Shown here: one piece after another, positions 8,805 through 17,979 of the stretch | How the letters are laid out: each line of letters begins with the position of its first letter | Position numbering within the stretch: the first letter of the stretch is position 1 | DNA from: Ectopseudomonas mendocina | GTDB lineage: Bacteria > Pseudomonadota > Gammaproteobacteria > Pseudomonadales > Pseudomonadaceae | DNA: 38,103 nt | Reading direction: 5' to 3' | Assembly (NCBI RefSeq): GCF_008041835.1 | Contig: NZ_VRYE01000003.1 | Span: 1-38,103 of the forward strand | Made by a program: the position numbers and the translations under genes | Notes under the pieces: model-generated | Seen by the model: the letters and a program-made list of their open reading frames with translations, nothing else | Database searches by the model: none | Told to the model about the DNA's origin: nothing

Positions 8805-10103
8805 TCAGGTGCGCAGCGGCTGCGGTGCTGCTTGCACTTCACGCGCCTTGCGCGAGTAACGCGAGATATCCAGGCCGTCGGCGCTGATCTGCGGACGCTT
8901 GTTGGCCATCAGATCGGCGAGCAGGCGACCGGAGCCGCAGGCCATGGTCCAGCCCAGGGTACCGTGGCCGGTGTTGAGGAACAGATTGCGGTAGGCGGTG
9001 GCGCCGACGATCGGGGTGCCGTCGGGCGTGGCCGGGCGCAGACCGGTCCAGAAGTCGGCGCGCTGCAGATCGCCGCCCTCGGGATAAAGATCGGCGGTGA
9101 TCATCTCCAGTGTTTCGCGACGACGCGGGTTGAGCGACAGGTCGAAACCGGCGATCTCGGCCATGCCACCAACGCGGATGCGACTGTCGAAGCGGGTGAT
9201 GGCGACCTTGTAGGTCTCATCGAGAATGGTCGAGGTCGGTGCCATGTCCGGGTTGGTGATCGGCACGGTCAACGAGTAGCCCTTGAGCGGATACACCGGC
9301 GCACGGATGCCCAGCGGCTTGAGCAGTTGCGGGCTGTAGCTGCCGAGGGCAAGCACGTAGCGGTCGGCGGTTTCCAGCTTGCCGTCGATCCACACGCCGT
9401 TGATACGGTCGCCCACGGCGTCCAGGCGCTGGATGATCTGGCCGAAACGGAACTCGACGCCGAGCGCCTTGGCCATGTCCGCCAGCTTGGTGGTGAACAT
9501 CTGGCAGTCGCCGGTCTGGTCATTGGGCAGGCGCAGGGCACCGGCCAGCTTGTGCTTGACGCCAGCCAGGGCCGGCTCGACGCGAGCGATGCCATCGCGG
9601 TCGAGCAGCTCGAAGGGTACGCCGGAGGCTTCCAGCACGGCGATGTCCTTGGCAGCGGCATCGACCTGGGCCTGGGTGCGGAACAGCTGGGTGGTACCGA
9701 GCTGGCGGCCTTCATAGGCGATGCCGGTCTCGGCGCGCAGCTCGTCGAGGCAGTCACGGCTGTACTCGGACAGGCGCACCATGCGCTCCTTGTTGATCGC
9801 ATAGCGGCTGGCAGTGCAGTTGCGCAGCATCTGCGCCATCCACAGGTACTGGTCGACGTCACCAGTGACCTTGATCGCCAGCGGCGCGTGTTTCTGCAGC
9901 AGCCACTTGATGGCCTTCAGCGGCACGCCCGGGGCGGCCCAGGGCGAAGCGTAGCCCGGCGAGACCTGGCCAGCGTTGGCGAAGCTGGTTTCCAGCGCCG
10001 GGCCGTTCTGACGGTCGACCACCACCACCTCGAAGCCCTGACGGGCGAGGTAGTAAGCACTGGCGGTACCAATCACACCGCTGCCGAGAACCAGAACACG
10101 CAT
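8805..10103 (-). CDS. dadA: D-amino acid dehydrogenase small subunit DadA
   Basis: This FAD-dependent, membrane-associated dehydrogenase of 432 residues oxidises D-alanine to pyruvate and ammonia and passes electrons to the respiratory chain. Its length equals E. coli DadA. The dinucleotide-binding motif [14 protein letters not shown] is at residues 7-20, [22 protein letters not shown] follows, and the C terminus has [21 protein letters not shown]. The start at ATG 10103 puts the FAD motif at the extreme N terminus, as expected. It begins the dadA-rid unit and is divergent from an Lrp/AsnC gene that probably controls it. Confidence 0.96.
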   Translation of the reverse strand: MRVLVLGSGVIGTASAYYLARQGFEVVVVDRQNGPALETSFANAGQVSPGYASPWAAPGVPLKAIKWLLQKHAPLAIKVTGDVDQYLWMAQMLRNCTASRYAINKERMVRLSEYSRDCLDELRAETGIAYEGRQLGTTQLFRTQAQVDAAAKDIAVLEASGVPFELLDRDGIARVEPALAGVKHKLAGALRLPNDQTGDCQMFTTKLADMAKALGVEFRFGQIIQRLDAVGDRINGVWIDGKLETADRYVLALGSYSPQLLKPLGIRAPVYPLKGYSLTVPITNPDMAPTSTILDETYKVAITRFDSRIRVGGMAEIAGFDLSLNPRRRETLEMITADLYPEGGDLQRADFWTGLRPATPDGTPIVGATAYRNLFLNTGHGTLGWTMACGSGRLLADLMANKRPQISADGLDISRYSRKAREVQAAPQPLRT

Positions 10104-10163
10104 GTTTTTCTCCCCGCCGCGCCCAAGGCGCGTACGTTACAGGCCATTGTTGTCGATGGGCGC

Positions 10164-10192
10164 AGTATAGGAAGAGCCATGCAGTGCTTTTC
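10164..10192 (-). promoter_or_regulatory. Candidate dadA promoter
   Basis: On the minus strand TATACT (10169-10164) is a good -10 box. The hexamer 17 nt upstream, GAAAAG, is a poor -35. A weak -35 suits a promoter that needs an activator such as the divergent Lrp/AsnC protein. Assigned by eye only. Confidence 0.4.
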
Positions 10193-10259
10193 ACCATATA
10201 CACGGCTATATTTGGCGAGAATTCTTGGCAAAGAGCCGTTTTACAGAGGCGGATTCCCC

Positions 10260-10748
10260 ATGAGAACCCAGCATCAAAGCCGTCGTGAACTGGACAAGAT
10301 CGACCGCAACATCCTCCGTATCCTGCAGGAGGACGGGCGCATCAGCTTCACCGAACTGGGCGAGCGCGTGGGCCTGTCGACCACGCCCTGCACTGAGCGC
10401 GTACGCCGTCTGGAGCGCGAAGGCATCATCATGGGCTACCACGCCCGCCTCAATCCGCAGCACCTCAAGGCCAACCTGCTGGTGTTCGTCGAGATCAGCC
10501 TGGACTACAAATCCGGCGACACCTTCGAGGAGTTTCGCCGCGCCGTACTCAAGCTGCCGCACGTACTGGAATGCCACCTGGTGTCCGGCGACTTCGATTA
10601 CCTGGTGAAGGCGCGCATCAACGAGATGGCCAGCTACCGCAAGCTGCTCGGCGACATCCTGCTCAAGCTGCCGCACGTGCGCGAGTCGAAGAGCTACATC
10701 GTCATGGAGGAGGTGAAGGAGAGCCTGGCGCTGCCGGTGCCGGAGTGA
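10260..10748 (+). CDS. lrp: Lrp/AsnC family regulator of the dad genes
   Basis: The 162-residue protein has an N-terminal helix-turn-helix (LDKIDRNILRILQEDGRISFTELGERVGLSTTPCTERVRRLEREGII, about 11-56) and a RAM/AsnC ligand domain (about 70-150) with SGDFDYLVKARINEMASYRKLL. Length and sequence match bacterial Lrp. In P. aeruginosa the homologue beside dadA activates dadAX in response to alanine; the role here is inferred from that and from the divergent arrangement. The ATG at 10260 is preceded by GAGGCGGA. The open frame continues upstream only as antisense to dadA. Confidence 0.93.
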   Translation: MRTQHQSRRELDKIDRNILRILQEDGRISFTELGERVGLSTTPCTERVRRLEREGIIMGYHARLNPQHLKANLLVFVEISLDYKSGDTFEEFRRAVLKLPHVLECHLVSGDFDYLVKARINEMASYRKLLGDILLKLPHVRESKSYIVMEEVKESLALPVPE

Positions 10749-10751
10749 ATC

Positions 10752-10818
10752 TGTAGGAGCGGAGCTCTGCTCGCGAACCAGACCAGCAAAAGCTTCGCGA
10801 GCAGAGCTCGCTCCTACA
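10752..10818. repeat. REP-type inverted repeat after lrp
   Basis: Two arms (10752-10776 and 10794-10818) based on GTAGGAGCGAGCTCTGCTCG face each other across about 17 nt. The pair lies 3 nt after the lrp stop. This is a common Pseudomonas intergenic palindrome and may stabilise or end the transcript. Confidence 0.85.
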
Positions 10819-10830
10819 CAATGGTTGATC

Positions 10831-10945
10831 GTTCCCACGCTCTGTGTGGGCATGCAGCCCCGGACGTTCTGCGTCAGCCTGCTGCACGCGGCAAGTCGTG
10901 GCGCGGAGCGCCACTGCAGGGGGCTACCACGCAGAGCGTGGGAGC
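10831..10945. repeat. 115-bp inverted-repeat element (TTCCCACGCTCTG ends)
   Basis: The ends GTTCCCACGCTCTGTGTGG and CCACGCAGAGCGTGGGAGC are near-perfect reverse complements around a GC-rich interior that has no coding signal. It stops 7 nt before the end of the YkgJ-family gene and is probably a non-autonomous repeat. Confidence 0.75.
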
Positions 10946-10952
10946 CATCAGC

Positions 10953-11306
10953 CTAAACGAGTCGCTGGCGAGTGGTGGCGATCAGACGGTGCACCTGGCG
11001 CTCCACCGCCGGCTCGATCGGCAGTTCCGGCCCACGCCCATGCGGGCAAGGCAGACGCGGTGTGGTGCCGAACAGGCGACAGATCAGCGGGCGCTGGTCG
11101 TACACCTCGCAACCATTGGGCCCCAGGTGCACGCAGTTGTACTCGGCCAGCGCCGCGTCATGTTCGGCCTCGCTTTTCACCGGCAGGCGCGCCAGCTCCT
11201 CGGACGAAGCCGTGACCGGCCCGCAACAATCGTGGCAACCGGGCACACAGTCGAAGCGCGGGATCTGGCGGCGCAGGTGGTCGATCTTGCGGTCTGTACA
11301 GCTCAT
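10953..11306 (-). CDS. YkgJ family cysteine-cluster protein
   Basis: This 117-residue protein carries the CxxCxxCC-type cluster characteristic of the YkgJ/UPF0153 family: FDCVPGCHDCCGP (about 18-30), then CVHLGPNGCEVYDQRPLICRLFG (about 57-79), and a later Cys in LPCPHG. The pattern is thought to bind zinc or an iron-sulfur cluster; the function of the family is not established. The start is ATG 11306. It is a single gene on the minus strand, convergent with lrp. Confidence 0.85.
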   Translation of the reverse strand: MSCTDRKIDHLRRQIPRFDCVPGCHDCCGPVTASSEELARLPVKSEAEHDAALAEYNCVHLGPNGCEVYDQRPLICRLFGTTPRLPCPHGRGPELPIEPAVERQVHRLIATTRQRLV

Positions 11307-11518
11307 ACGCGGGCGCCTGGCAACGAAGAAGACAGTTTACCGCGCCATGCTGGCGCCTGCCCGCAGAGGGACAGATTAGCTACACGCCGATCCCCGAACG
11401 TAGCGCACGACGTCGTTCTGCTGTCCCGCGTGTTTTTTCCGCAGGCCTCTTGGCGCCGGACGGATCACGCGCTTATGCTGCGTTGAATTTTCCACACAAC
11501 AAAATCAGGATTTCGCAC

Positions 11519-12832
11519 ATGAACGCCCGCGTTCACCAGCCCGTCCACAGCCCCCAGCACGCCGCCTCCTATTACGCTGCCAGCGTCAATCGTCAGCAGG
11601 CTTACCCGCCCCTGAGCGGTGAACTGCAGGTGGACGTGTGCATCGTCGGTGGCGGTTTCAGCGGCCTGAACACGGCCATCGAGCTGGCCCAGAAAGGCCT
11701 GTCGGTGGCGTTGCTGGAGGCACGCAAGATCGGCTGGGGCGCCAGCGGGCGCAACGGCGGGCAACTGATTCGTGGCGTTGGCCATGATGTCGAACAGTTC
11801 GAATCGGTGGTCGGCCAGGATGGCGTGCGCCAGTTCAAGCTGATGGGCCTGGAGGCGGTGGAGATCGTGCGCGATCGCGTTGCGCAGTTTCAGATCGATT
11901 GTGACCTGACCTGGGGCTACTGCGACCTGGCCAACAAACCGGCGCATATGGACGACTTCGCCGCCGACAAGGCCGAGCTGGAAAGCCTCGGCTACCGCCA
12001 TGAACTGCGCCTGCTGCCGAAGGAGCGCATCCATGAGGTGGTCGGCTCCGACAACTATCACGGCGCCATGATCGACATGGGCTCGGGCCACCTGCACCCG
12101 CTCAACCTGGCGCTCGGCGAAGCCGCTGCCGCCCAATCGCTCGGCGTGCAGCTGTTCGAAGACTCACCGGTGACACGCATCGACTACGGCAACGAGGTGC
12201 GCGTGCACACCGCCCAGGGCCAAGTGCGCGCCAAGTACCTGGTGCTGGCCTGCAATGCCTACATCAACGGCCTCAATCCGACCCTGAGCGGCAAGGTGCT
12301 ACCGGCCGGCAGCTATATCATCGCCACCGAACAACTCTCCGAAGAGCAGGCGAGGCAACTGATTCCACAGAATATGGCGCTGTGCGACCAGCGCGTGACA
12401 GTCGACTATTACCGACTCTCCGCCGACCGCCGCCTGCTGTTCGGTGGTGCCTGCCACTATTCCGGGCGTGACCCGGCCGATATCGCTGGCTACATGAAGC
12501 CGAAGATGCTCAAGGTATTCCCGCAACTGGCCAATGTGCGCATCGACTATCAATGGGGCGGGATGATCGGCATCGGCGCCAACCGCCTGCCGCAGATCGG
12601 CCGACTCAAGGATCAGCCCAACGTGTTCCACGCCCAGGCTTATGCCGGCCACGGCGTCAACGCCACGCACCTGGCTGGCAAACTGCTCGGCGAGGCCATC
12701 GCCGGTCAGGCAAGCCGTGGCTTCGATCTGTTCGCCCAGGTACCGCACATGACCTTCCCCGGCGGCAAGCACCTGCGCTCGCCGCTGCTGGCGCTGGGCA
12801 TGCTCTGGCACCGGCTGAAGGAAGTGCTCTAG
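11519..12832 (+). CDS. pauB: FAD-dependent oxidoreductase, PauB/PuuB type (gamma-glutamylpolyamine oxidase)
   Basis: The 437-residue DAO-family flavoenzyme has its FAD motif at about 39-52 (CIVGGGFSGLNTAIELA), an RKIGWGASGRNGGQL segment, and the C-terminal GGMIGIGANRLPQIGRL and YAGHGVNATHLAGKLLGEAI. This matches PuuB/PauB enzymes, which oxidise gamma-glutamylputrescine or related polyamine conjugates to the aldehyde plus ammonia and H2O2. The start chosen is ATG 11519, with ATCAGGA upstream; in-frame codons back to 11450 are not family-like. PauR, the aldehyde dehydrogenase and gabDT nearby support a role in polyamine use. The exact substrate cannot be read from the sequence. Confidence 0.88.
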   Translation: MNARVHQPVHSPQHAASYYAASVNRQQAYPPLSGELQVDVCIVGGGFSGLNTAIELAQKGLSVALLEARKIGWGASGRNGGQLIRGVGHDVEQFESVVGQDGVRQFKLMGLEAVEIVRDRVAQFQIDCDLTWGYCDLANKPAHMDDFAADKAELESLGYRHELRLLPKERIHEVVGSDNYHGAMIDMGSGHLHPLNLALGEAAAAQSLGVQLFEDSPVTRIDYGNEVRVHTAQGQVRAKYLVLACNAYINGLNPTLSGKVLPAGSYIIATEQLSEEQARQLIPQNMALCDQRVTVDYYRLSADRRLLFGGACHYSGRDPADIAGYMKPKMLKVFPQLANVRIDYQWGGMIGIGANRLPQIGRLKDQPNVFHAQAYAGHGVNATHLAGKLLGEAIAGQASRGFDLFAQVPHMTFPGGKHLRSPLLALGMLWHRLKEVL

Positions 12833-12845
12833 CTGGCCAGCGGCA

Positions 12846-14003
12846 TCAGGAGCGTGCCGCGCCCACTGCCTGCATCTCGCTGAAGGCACCGCGCTGACTG
12901 GCCAGGATGATGAATACCAAGGCACCGGCAGCCATCATCAGCGGCAACGCATGGCTGCTCAGCCACTGACTGACGGCGCCCGTGGCCAGCGGCCCGACCA
13001 GGCAACCCAGGCCCCACAGCTGAGCGACGTGGGCGTTGGCACGCACCAGTTCATCATCGCGGTAACGCTCGCCGATCATGATCAGCGACAGGGTGAACAG
13101 ACCACCGGCGCTGGCACCGAAGGCAACGAACACCGGCCAGATCAGCGGCGTGTGCAGGAGCAACGGTATCGCCAGGCTGGACAGCAGCAACACCACGCCA
13201 CAACAGCGGAACAAGGTCTGCCGCGACATGCGGTCGGCCAGCCAGCCGATGGGCAGTTGCAGCGCGGCATCGCCGATCACCACCACGCTGACCATGACCA
13301 GCGCCACCTCCTGGGTGAAGCCCTGGCGCAGGCTGTAGATCGGCAACAGGGTCAGCATCATCGCCTCGAAGGCGGCGAACAGCATTACCGCCCAGGCAAT
13401 CGCCGGCAACTTGCGGCAGAACACCAATAGCCCGCGCCCAGAAGCGCTATGCGCATCCACCTGGGGTGCACCGGTGCGCCCGAGCAGAATCAGCGAACCG
13501 CCGATCAGCAGACACACGCCCGTCCAGAAACCCCGGTCGGTCGCCGTGCCGAGCGCTGTCAGCAGCAACGGCCCGCTGAGCTGACTGAGGGCATAACCCG
13601 TGCCGTACAACGCCACCAGACGGCCGCGCCACTTTTCCACGGCGAGCTGGTTAATCCAGCTTTCACCGAGCACGAACACCACGGTCAGCGCCACGCCGAG
13701 GAACAGCCGCAGCCCCACCCAGACCGCATAATTCTGCACCAGCGCCAGGCCAGCCACCGACAGCGCACCGAGCAACAGACACAACTGCATCAGCACGGTG
13801 GTGCCGAAACGTGCCGCCAGGCGCCCGGCCAGCGAAGCTCCGAGCAACACACCAACCGCAGGAGTGGCCGCCATCACACCAATGGCAAAAGAATCATAGC
13901 CCCAGCTTTCCAGGCGCAACGACACCAGCGGCATGGTCACGCCCAGCGCCAACCCGATGCTGATGACCGCCGAGCAGACGGCGAAGTAGGTGCCCCAACG
14001 CAT
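12846..14003 (-). CDS. MFS transporter
   Basis: The 385-residue inner-membrane protein has about 12 hydrophobic segments in the major-facilitator layout. It shows LAGRLAARFG between TM2 and TM3 and LPIGWLADRMSR in the second half, the usual MFS loop motifs, and resembles YcaD-type carriers. The start chosen is ATG 14003 (MRWGTYFAV), with AAGGAATT upstream; the open frame continues upstream to 14138 through the terminator region. It is convergent with pauB, 13 nt apart. The substrate is unknown; an amine or amino acid would fit the context. Confidence 0.85.
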   Translation of the reverse strand: MRWGTYFAVCSAVISIGLALGVTMPLVSLRLESWGYDSFAIGVMAATPAVGVLLGASLAGRLAARFGTTVLMQLCLLLGALSVAGLALVQNYAVWVGLRLFLGVALTVVFVLGESWINQLAVEKWRGRLVALYGTGYALSQLSGPLLLTALGTATDRGFWTGVCLLIGGSLILLGRTGAPQVDAHSASGRGLLVFCRKLPAIAWAVMLFAAFEAMMLTLLPIYSLRQGFTQEVALVMVSVVVIGDAALQLPIGWLADRMSRQTLFRCCGVVLLLSSLAIPLLLHTPLIWPVFVAFGASAGGLFTLSLIMIGERYRDDELVRANAHVAQLWGLGCLVGPLATGAVSQWLSSHALPLMMAAGALVFIILASQRGAFSEMQAVGAARS

Positions 14004-14040
14004 TGGTGAATTCCTTGGCAGACGAGCCACTGCAAAGACA

Positions 14041-14069
14041 ACGGCCGGGCTCCTCGGGAACCCGGCCGT
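14041..14069 (-). terminator. Probable terminator downstream of kauB
   Basis: ACGGCCGGG (14041-14049) pairs with CCCGGCCGT (14061-14069), followed on the minus strand by TGTCTTT. It lies between kauB and the MFS gene, both read leftwards. Confidence 0.6.
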
Positions 14070-14126
14070 AGGTTTCGGGAGCGAGATAGCCGGCAGTTTC
14101 GCTGCGTTCTCGGCCCTCTCCCCCAG

Positions 14127-14152
14127 CCCCTCTCCCATAAATGGGAGAGGGG
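14127..14152. repeat. Short perfect palindrome with 12-bp arms
   Basis: CCCCTCTCCCAT and its exact reverse complement flank AA. This pyrimidine/purine palindrome is a common intergenic repeat in pseudomonads and may add to termination after kauB. Confidence 0.8.
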
Positions 14153-14195
14153 AGCCGATTACCTGGCCGACGACCAGGAGATCGTCCCGGTACCG

Positions 14196-15689
14196 CTACA
14201 GCTTGATCCAGGTGGCCTTGATCTCGGTGTACTTGTCGAAGGCATGCAGCGACTTGTCGCGACCGTTGCCGGACTGCTTGAAACCACCGAACGGCGCGGT
14301 CATGTCACCGCCATCGTACTGGTTGATCCACACGCTGCCGGCACGCACGGCGCGGCCAACGCGATGGGCGCGGGACAGGTTGCTGGTCCAGATACCTGCC
14401 GCCAGGCCATAGATGGTGTCGTTGGCGATGGCCACGGCATCGGCCTCGTCATCGAAACCGATCACCGACAGCACCGGGCCGAAGATCTCTTCCTTGGCGA
14501 TGCGCATGGCGTTGTTCACCCCATCGAAGATGGTCGGCTCGACATAGGTGCCGCCGGTTTCCTCCATCACCCGCTTGCCGCCGGCCACCAGCTTGGCGCC
14601 GTCGTCATGGCCGGCCTGGATGTAGTTCAGCACCTGGTTCATCTGGGTGGTGTCGACCAGCGCACCGACATTGGTTGCCGGGTCCAGCGGGTTGCCCGGT
14701 TTCCAGGCCTTGATCGCCTCGACCACCATGGGCACGAACTTGTCCTTGATCGAGTTCTCCACCAGCAGGCGCGAACCGGCGGTGCAGACCTCGCCCTGGT
14801 TGAAGGCAATGGCGCTGGCAGCCGCTTCGGCAGCGGCCTGCAGGTCCGGCGCGTCAGCGAAGACGATGTTCGGGCTCTTGCCGCCTGCTTCCAGCCAGAC
14901 GCGCTTCATGTTCGACTCGCCAGCGTAGATCATCAGCTGCTTGGCGATCTTGGTCGAGCCGGTGAACACCAGGGTGTCGACATCCATGTGCAGGGCCAGG
15001 GCCTTGCCGACGGCGTGACCGAAGCCCGGCAGCACGTTGAATACGCCAGCCGGGATGCCGGCCTCGATGGCCAGCTGGGCGATGCGAATGCCGGTCAGCG
15101 GCGACTTCTCGGACGGTTTGAGAATGACCGAGTTACCGGTGGCCAACGCCGGACCGAGCTTCCAGCAGGACATCAGCAGCGGGAAGTTCCACGGTACGAT
15201 GGCGGCGACCACACCCACCGGCTCGCGGGTGACCAGGCCGAGCTGGTCGTGAGGCGTGGCAGCGACCTCGTCATAGACCTTGTCGATGGCCTCGCCGCTC
15301 CAGCGGATGGCGTTGGCGGCGCTGCCGACGTCGATGCTCAGCGAGTCACTGATCGGCTTGCCCATGTCGAGGGTTTCCAGCAGGGCCAGCTCCTGGCCAT
15401 GCTCTTCGATCAGCTCGGCGAAACGGATCATCACCTTCTTGCGCTTGGCCGGGGCCATGCGTGACCACACACCGGATTCAAACGTAGCGCGGGCATCCTT
15501 GACCGCCACTTCGGCGTCGGCCTGGTCACAGCTGGCCACCAGGCCGAGCAGGCGGCCGTCGACCGGGCTGATGCATTCGAAGGTAGCGCCAGACTCGGCG
15601 GAGCGGTACTCGCCGTGTACGAACGCACGGGTTTCGATGGTCAGGGTCTTGGCACGCTGTTCCCAGTCGGCACGAGTCAGGCTAGTCAT
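14196..15689 (-). CDS. kauB: Aldehyde dehydrogenase, KauB/PuuC type
   Basis: This 497-residue NAD(P)-dependent enzyme belongs to the ALDH superfamily. Visible motifs are PWNFPLLMSCWK (about 166-177), FTGSTKIAK (242-250), the catalytic glutamate E267 in LEAGGKS and the catalytic cysteine C302 in GEVCTAGSR. In P. aeruginosa the corresponding enzyme (KauB/PauC) oxidises 4-guanidinobutyraldehyde and gamma-glutamyl-aminobutyraldehyde in arginine and polyamine breakdown. It therefore follows PauB in the route to GABA. It starts at ATG 15689 with AGAGGAT upstream and is divergent from the cupin gene. Substrate assignment rests on family and context. Confidence 0.92.
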   Translation of the reverse strand: MTSLTRADWEQRAKTLTIETRAFVHGEYRSAESGATFECISPVDGRLLGLVASCDQADAEVAVKDARATFESGVWSRMAPAKRKKVMIRFAELIEEHGQELALLETLDMGKPISDSLSIDVGSAANAIRWSGEAIDKVYDEVAATPHDQLGLVTREPVGVVAAIVPWNFPLLMSCWKLGPALATGNSVILKPSEKSPLTGIRIAQLAIEAGIPAGVFNVLPGFGHAVGKALALHMDVDTLVFTGSTKIAKQLMIYAGESNMKRVWLEAGGKSPNIVFADAPDLQAAAEAAASAIAFNQGEVCTAGSRLLVENSIKDKFVPMVVEAIKAWKPGNPLDPATNVGALVDTTQMNQVLNYIQAGHDDGAKLVAGGKRVMEETGGTYVEPTIFDGVNNAMRIAKEEIFGPVLSVIGFDDEADAVAIANDTIYGLAAGIWTSNLSRAHRVGRAVRAGSVWINQYDGGDMTAPFGGFKQSGNGRDKSLHAFDKYTEIKATWIKL

Positions 15690-15754
15690 TCCGGCATCCT
15701 CTCAATGGGTGGAAGCGGCGCCTGCGAGGGCGCGCACTGTCAATAATTCTGCAA

Positions 15755-15770
15755 GGCCAGATCGCTGGCC
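15755..15770. promoter_or_regulatory. Candidate operator between kauB and the cupin gene
   Basis: GGCCAG-ATCG-CTGGCC is a perfect 6-bp inverted repeat 66 nt before the kauB start codon in a divergent intergenic region. It could bind a regulator such as PauR, but I know of no motif that confirms this. Confidence 0.3.
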
Positions 15771-15943
15771 AGATCCTGGCTGACACACTAAACCAGGGGG
15801 CTGTGGCTTTTCAATATTTTTGACACGGACCGGCAAAAGTCCTTGTCATGTGCGTTTTTTTAAACATAGACTGCTGCCACGACTTTCCCGCGAAGGCCCT
15901 GCTGGTCGCGCGGTTGCCGCCACCGAAACCATGGAACAGCCAG

Positions 15944-16303
15944 ATGAACATCGAGCAGATCGTCGACTTCGCCCAGGCTGGCACGGCCGCCGAACACTAT
16001 CGCCCAGCGCCGGAAAAAGTGCTCAAGGGCGATCCGGAGCAAAGCGTGCGCAACCACTACAGCAGCCCGTGCGGTCAGTTCAGCACCGGTATCTGGGAAG
16101 GCGCCGTGGGTCAATGGACGGTGAGCTACACCGAGTACGAGTACTGCGAGATTCTCCAGGGCGTGTCCGTGCTGCGTGACGCCGACGGCAACGCCAAGAC
16201 CGTACGCGCCGGCGACCGTTTCGTGATTCCTGCTGGCTTTTCCGGCACCTGGGAAGTGCTCGAAGCCTGCCGCAAGGTGTATGTGATCTTCGAGCCCAAG
16301 TAG
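15944..16303 (+). CDS. Small cupin-domain protein (EutQ/DUF861-like)
   Basis: The 119-residue protein is a single cupin domain of the (S)-ureidoglycine aminohydrolase-like type, with GIWEGAVGQWTVSYTEYEYCEILQG and RAGDRFVIPAGFSGTWEVLE as the two cupin motifs. Metal-ligand histidines of classical cupins are largely missing, so catalysis is doubtful; it may bind a small ligand. The start is ATG 15944 (MNIEQIVDF) after CAGCCAG; an in-frame upstream start at 15848 would add 32 unlikely residues. It is divergent from kauB, as in P. aeruginosa (PA5314, from memory). Confidence 0.85.
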   Translation: MNIEQIVDFAQAGTAAEHYRPAPEKVLKGDPEQSVRNHYSSPCGQFSTGIWEGAVGQWTVSYTEYEYCEILQGVSVLRDADGNAKTVRAGDRFVIPAGFSGTWEVLEACRKVYVIFEPK

Positions 16304-16334
16304 GTTCCCGAACTCCTGTTGCTTGTCACCCTTT

Positions 16335-16358
16335 GGCCCGCCTTGCGCGGGCCTTTTT
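16335..16358 (+). terminator. Intrinsic terminator after the cupin gene
   Basis: GGCCCGC and GCGGGCC form a GC-rich stem followed by TTTTT, 31 nt past the stop codon. Confidence 0.9.
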
Positions 16359-16398
16359 CTGCGCGCCCCATGCCCAGCGGCAGTGGAGCGCGCGTCGT

Positions 16399-16451
16399 GT
16401 AGGGCGGGTGCAACCCGCCTTGAAGGAACTGGCGGGTTTCACCCGCCCTAC
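16399..16451. repeat. REP-like inverted repeat (GTAGGGCGGGT family)
   Basis: Two 21-bp arms (16399-16419 and 16431-16451) are reverse complements with one mismatch. It resembles the GTAGGGTGGGCTT repeats after rep in design, but with a different core. Confidence 0.85.
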
Positions 16452-16465
16452 CCCAGCCGGCAGGC

Positions 16466-16492
16466 AAAAGAGACCCGCACGCGGCGGGTCTC
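16466..16492 (-). terminator. Intrinsic terminator of gabT
   Basis: GAGACCCGC (16470-16478) pairs with GCGGGTCTC (16484-16492). On the minus strand the stem is followed by TTTTG. It lies about 50 nt beyond the gabT stop codon. Confidence 0.85.
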
Positions 16493-16541
16493 AGGTGCGC
16501 CCGGCCTGGTGAGCCACGGGCGCAGGTACAGCAGGAACGAC

Positions 16542-17822
16542 TCAGGCCAGCTCGTCGAAGCACTCGGCGACGATGGCGATGCCTTTTTCCAGTTGCGCGT
16601 CAGGGATGGTGACAGGCATCAGGAAACGGATGACGTTGTAGTAGGTGCCGCACGACAGCAGGATCAAGCCCTTGTCGCGAGCACGGGCGACGATCTTGCC
16701 CACCAGCTCGGCAGCCGGCTTGCTGTGGTCACCGCCCTCGAACAGCTCGATGGCGACCATCGAGCCCAGGCCACGTACGTCACCGATCACCTTGTGCTTC
16801 TCGGCGATCTTGTTCAGGCCGGCTTTGAGCTTCTCGCCGACGGCGTTAGAGCGCGCCAGCAGGTTCTCTTCATCGAACACCTTGAGTACGGCCAGGGCCG
16901 CGGCGCAGGCGATCGGGCTGCCGGCATAGGTGCCGCCCAGGCCACCGGGGGCGATCTTGTCCATGATCTCGGCCTTGCCGCATACGCCGGAGATCGGGAA
17001 GCCGCCGCCGACGGACTTGGCGAAGGTGGTCAGGTCCGGCACCACGCCCAGTTGCTCGGTGGCGAAGAAGGTGCCAGTACGGCCCGCGCCGGTCTGCACT
17101 TCGTCAGCGATCAGGAGGATGCCGTGCTGGTCGCACAGGGCGCGCAGGCGCTGCATGAAGGCCGGGGAGTTGACGTAGAAACCGCCCTCGCCCTGCACCG
17201 GTTCGATGATGATCGCGGCGATGTCCTGCGGCTGCGCGTCGTTCTTGAAGATGCGCTCGATGCTGGCGATGGACTCGTCCTCGCTCACGCCGTGCAGCGG
17301 GCACGGCGCCTGGGCGCGGTACACGCCAGCAGGCATCAGGCCCATGCCGGCGGAGTACGGCACCACCTTGCCGGTCAGCGACAGGGTCATCATGGTGCGG
17401 CCGTGGTAGGCGCCGGTGAAGGCGATCACGCCGGCGCGGCCGGTGGCGGCACGGGCGATCTTCACCGCGTTCTCCACGGCTTCGGAGCCGGAGGTGACCA
17501 GCAGGGTCTTCTTGGCGAAGTCGCCCGGTACGCGCTTGGCGATTTCTTCGCACAGCTCGATGTAGGGCTCGTAGGCCAGCACCTGGAAGCAGGTGTGCGA
17601 CAGCTTGGTCAGTTGCTCCTGAACGGCAGCGATCACCTTCGGATGCAGATGGCCGGTGTTCAGTACGGCGATACCACCGGCGAAGTCGATGTACTCGCGG
17701 CCTTCGACGTCCCACACGGTGGCGTTCTCGGCGCGCTCGGCGACGATCGGGTGGATCTGGCCGACACCGCGCGGTACGGCGGCCTGGCGGCGTTGCAGCA
17801 GGGATTCGTTGGTCTTGCTCAT
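16542..17822 (-). CDS. gabT: 4-aminobutyrate aminotransferase
   Basis: This class III PLP aminotransferase of 426 residues moves the amino group of GABA to 2-oxoglutarate and yields succinate semialdehyde. SGSEAVENAVKIAR binds the PLP phosphate, D240-E241 (ADEVQTGAGRTG) holds the cofactor, and K269 in TTFAKSVGGGFP forms the Schiff base, matching E. coli GabT K268. The start is ATG 17822 (MSKTNESLLQRR), with GGACACC upstream; the open frame extends to 17864 without family-like residues. gabD lies 157 nt upstream on the same strand, so gabDT is probably one unit. A delta-aminovalerate substrate is also possible. Confidence 0.93.
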   Translation of the reverse strand: MSKTNESLLQRRQAAVPRGVGQIHPIVAERAENATVWDVEGREYIDFAGGIAVLNTGHLHPKVIAAVQEQLTKLSHTCFQVLAYEPYIELCEEIAKRVPGDFAKKTLLVTSGSEAVENAVKIARAATGRAGVIAFTGAYHGRTMMTLSLTGKVVPYSAGMGLMPAGVYRAQAPCPLHGVSEDESIASIERIFKNDAQPQDIAAIIIEPVQGEGGFYVNSPAFMQRLRALCDQHGILLIADEVQTGAGRTGTFFATEQLGVVPDLTTFAKSVGGGFPISGVCGKAEIMDKIAPGGLGGTYAGSPIACAAALAVLKVFDEENLLARSNAVGEKLKAGLNKIAEKHKVIGDVRGLGSMVAIELFEGGDHSKPAAELVGKIVARARDKGLILLSCGTYYNVIRFLMPVTIPDAQLEKGIAIVAECFDELA

Positions 17823-17979
17823 GGTGTCCTCATGGTCATCCCCGGCGGGAGGTCGGCTCAGCATGCGATGATCGACTGAGCCGAGCCCGCGAGGGACTCA
17901 ATAGGGTTACGACTTACAACCGGGGCGCCGCACGCTCTTTCGCACCTTGCCCCGTCTTGGAAATCAGCGGATTTCCGAA

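Noticed and set aside
8349..10259. Upstream extension of the lrp frame (about 637 codons)
   Set aside because: It is antisense to dadA and the Rid gene; the Lrp protein begins cleanly at 10260.
15690..15943. Sigma-54 promoter between kauB and the cupin gene
   Set aside because: I found no GG-N10-GC arrangement of -24/-12 elements; only a TTGACA-like hexamer without a matching -10.
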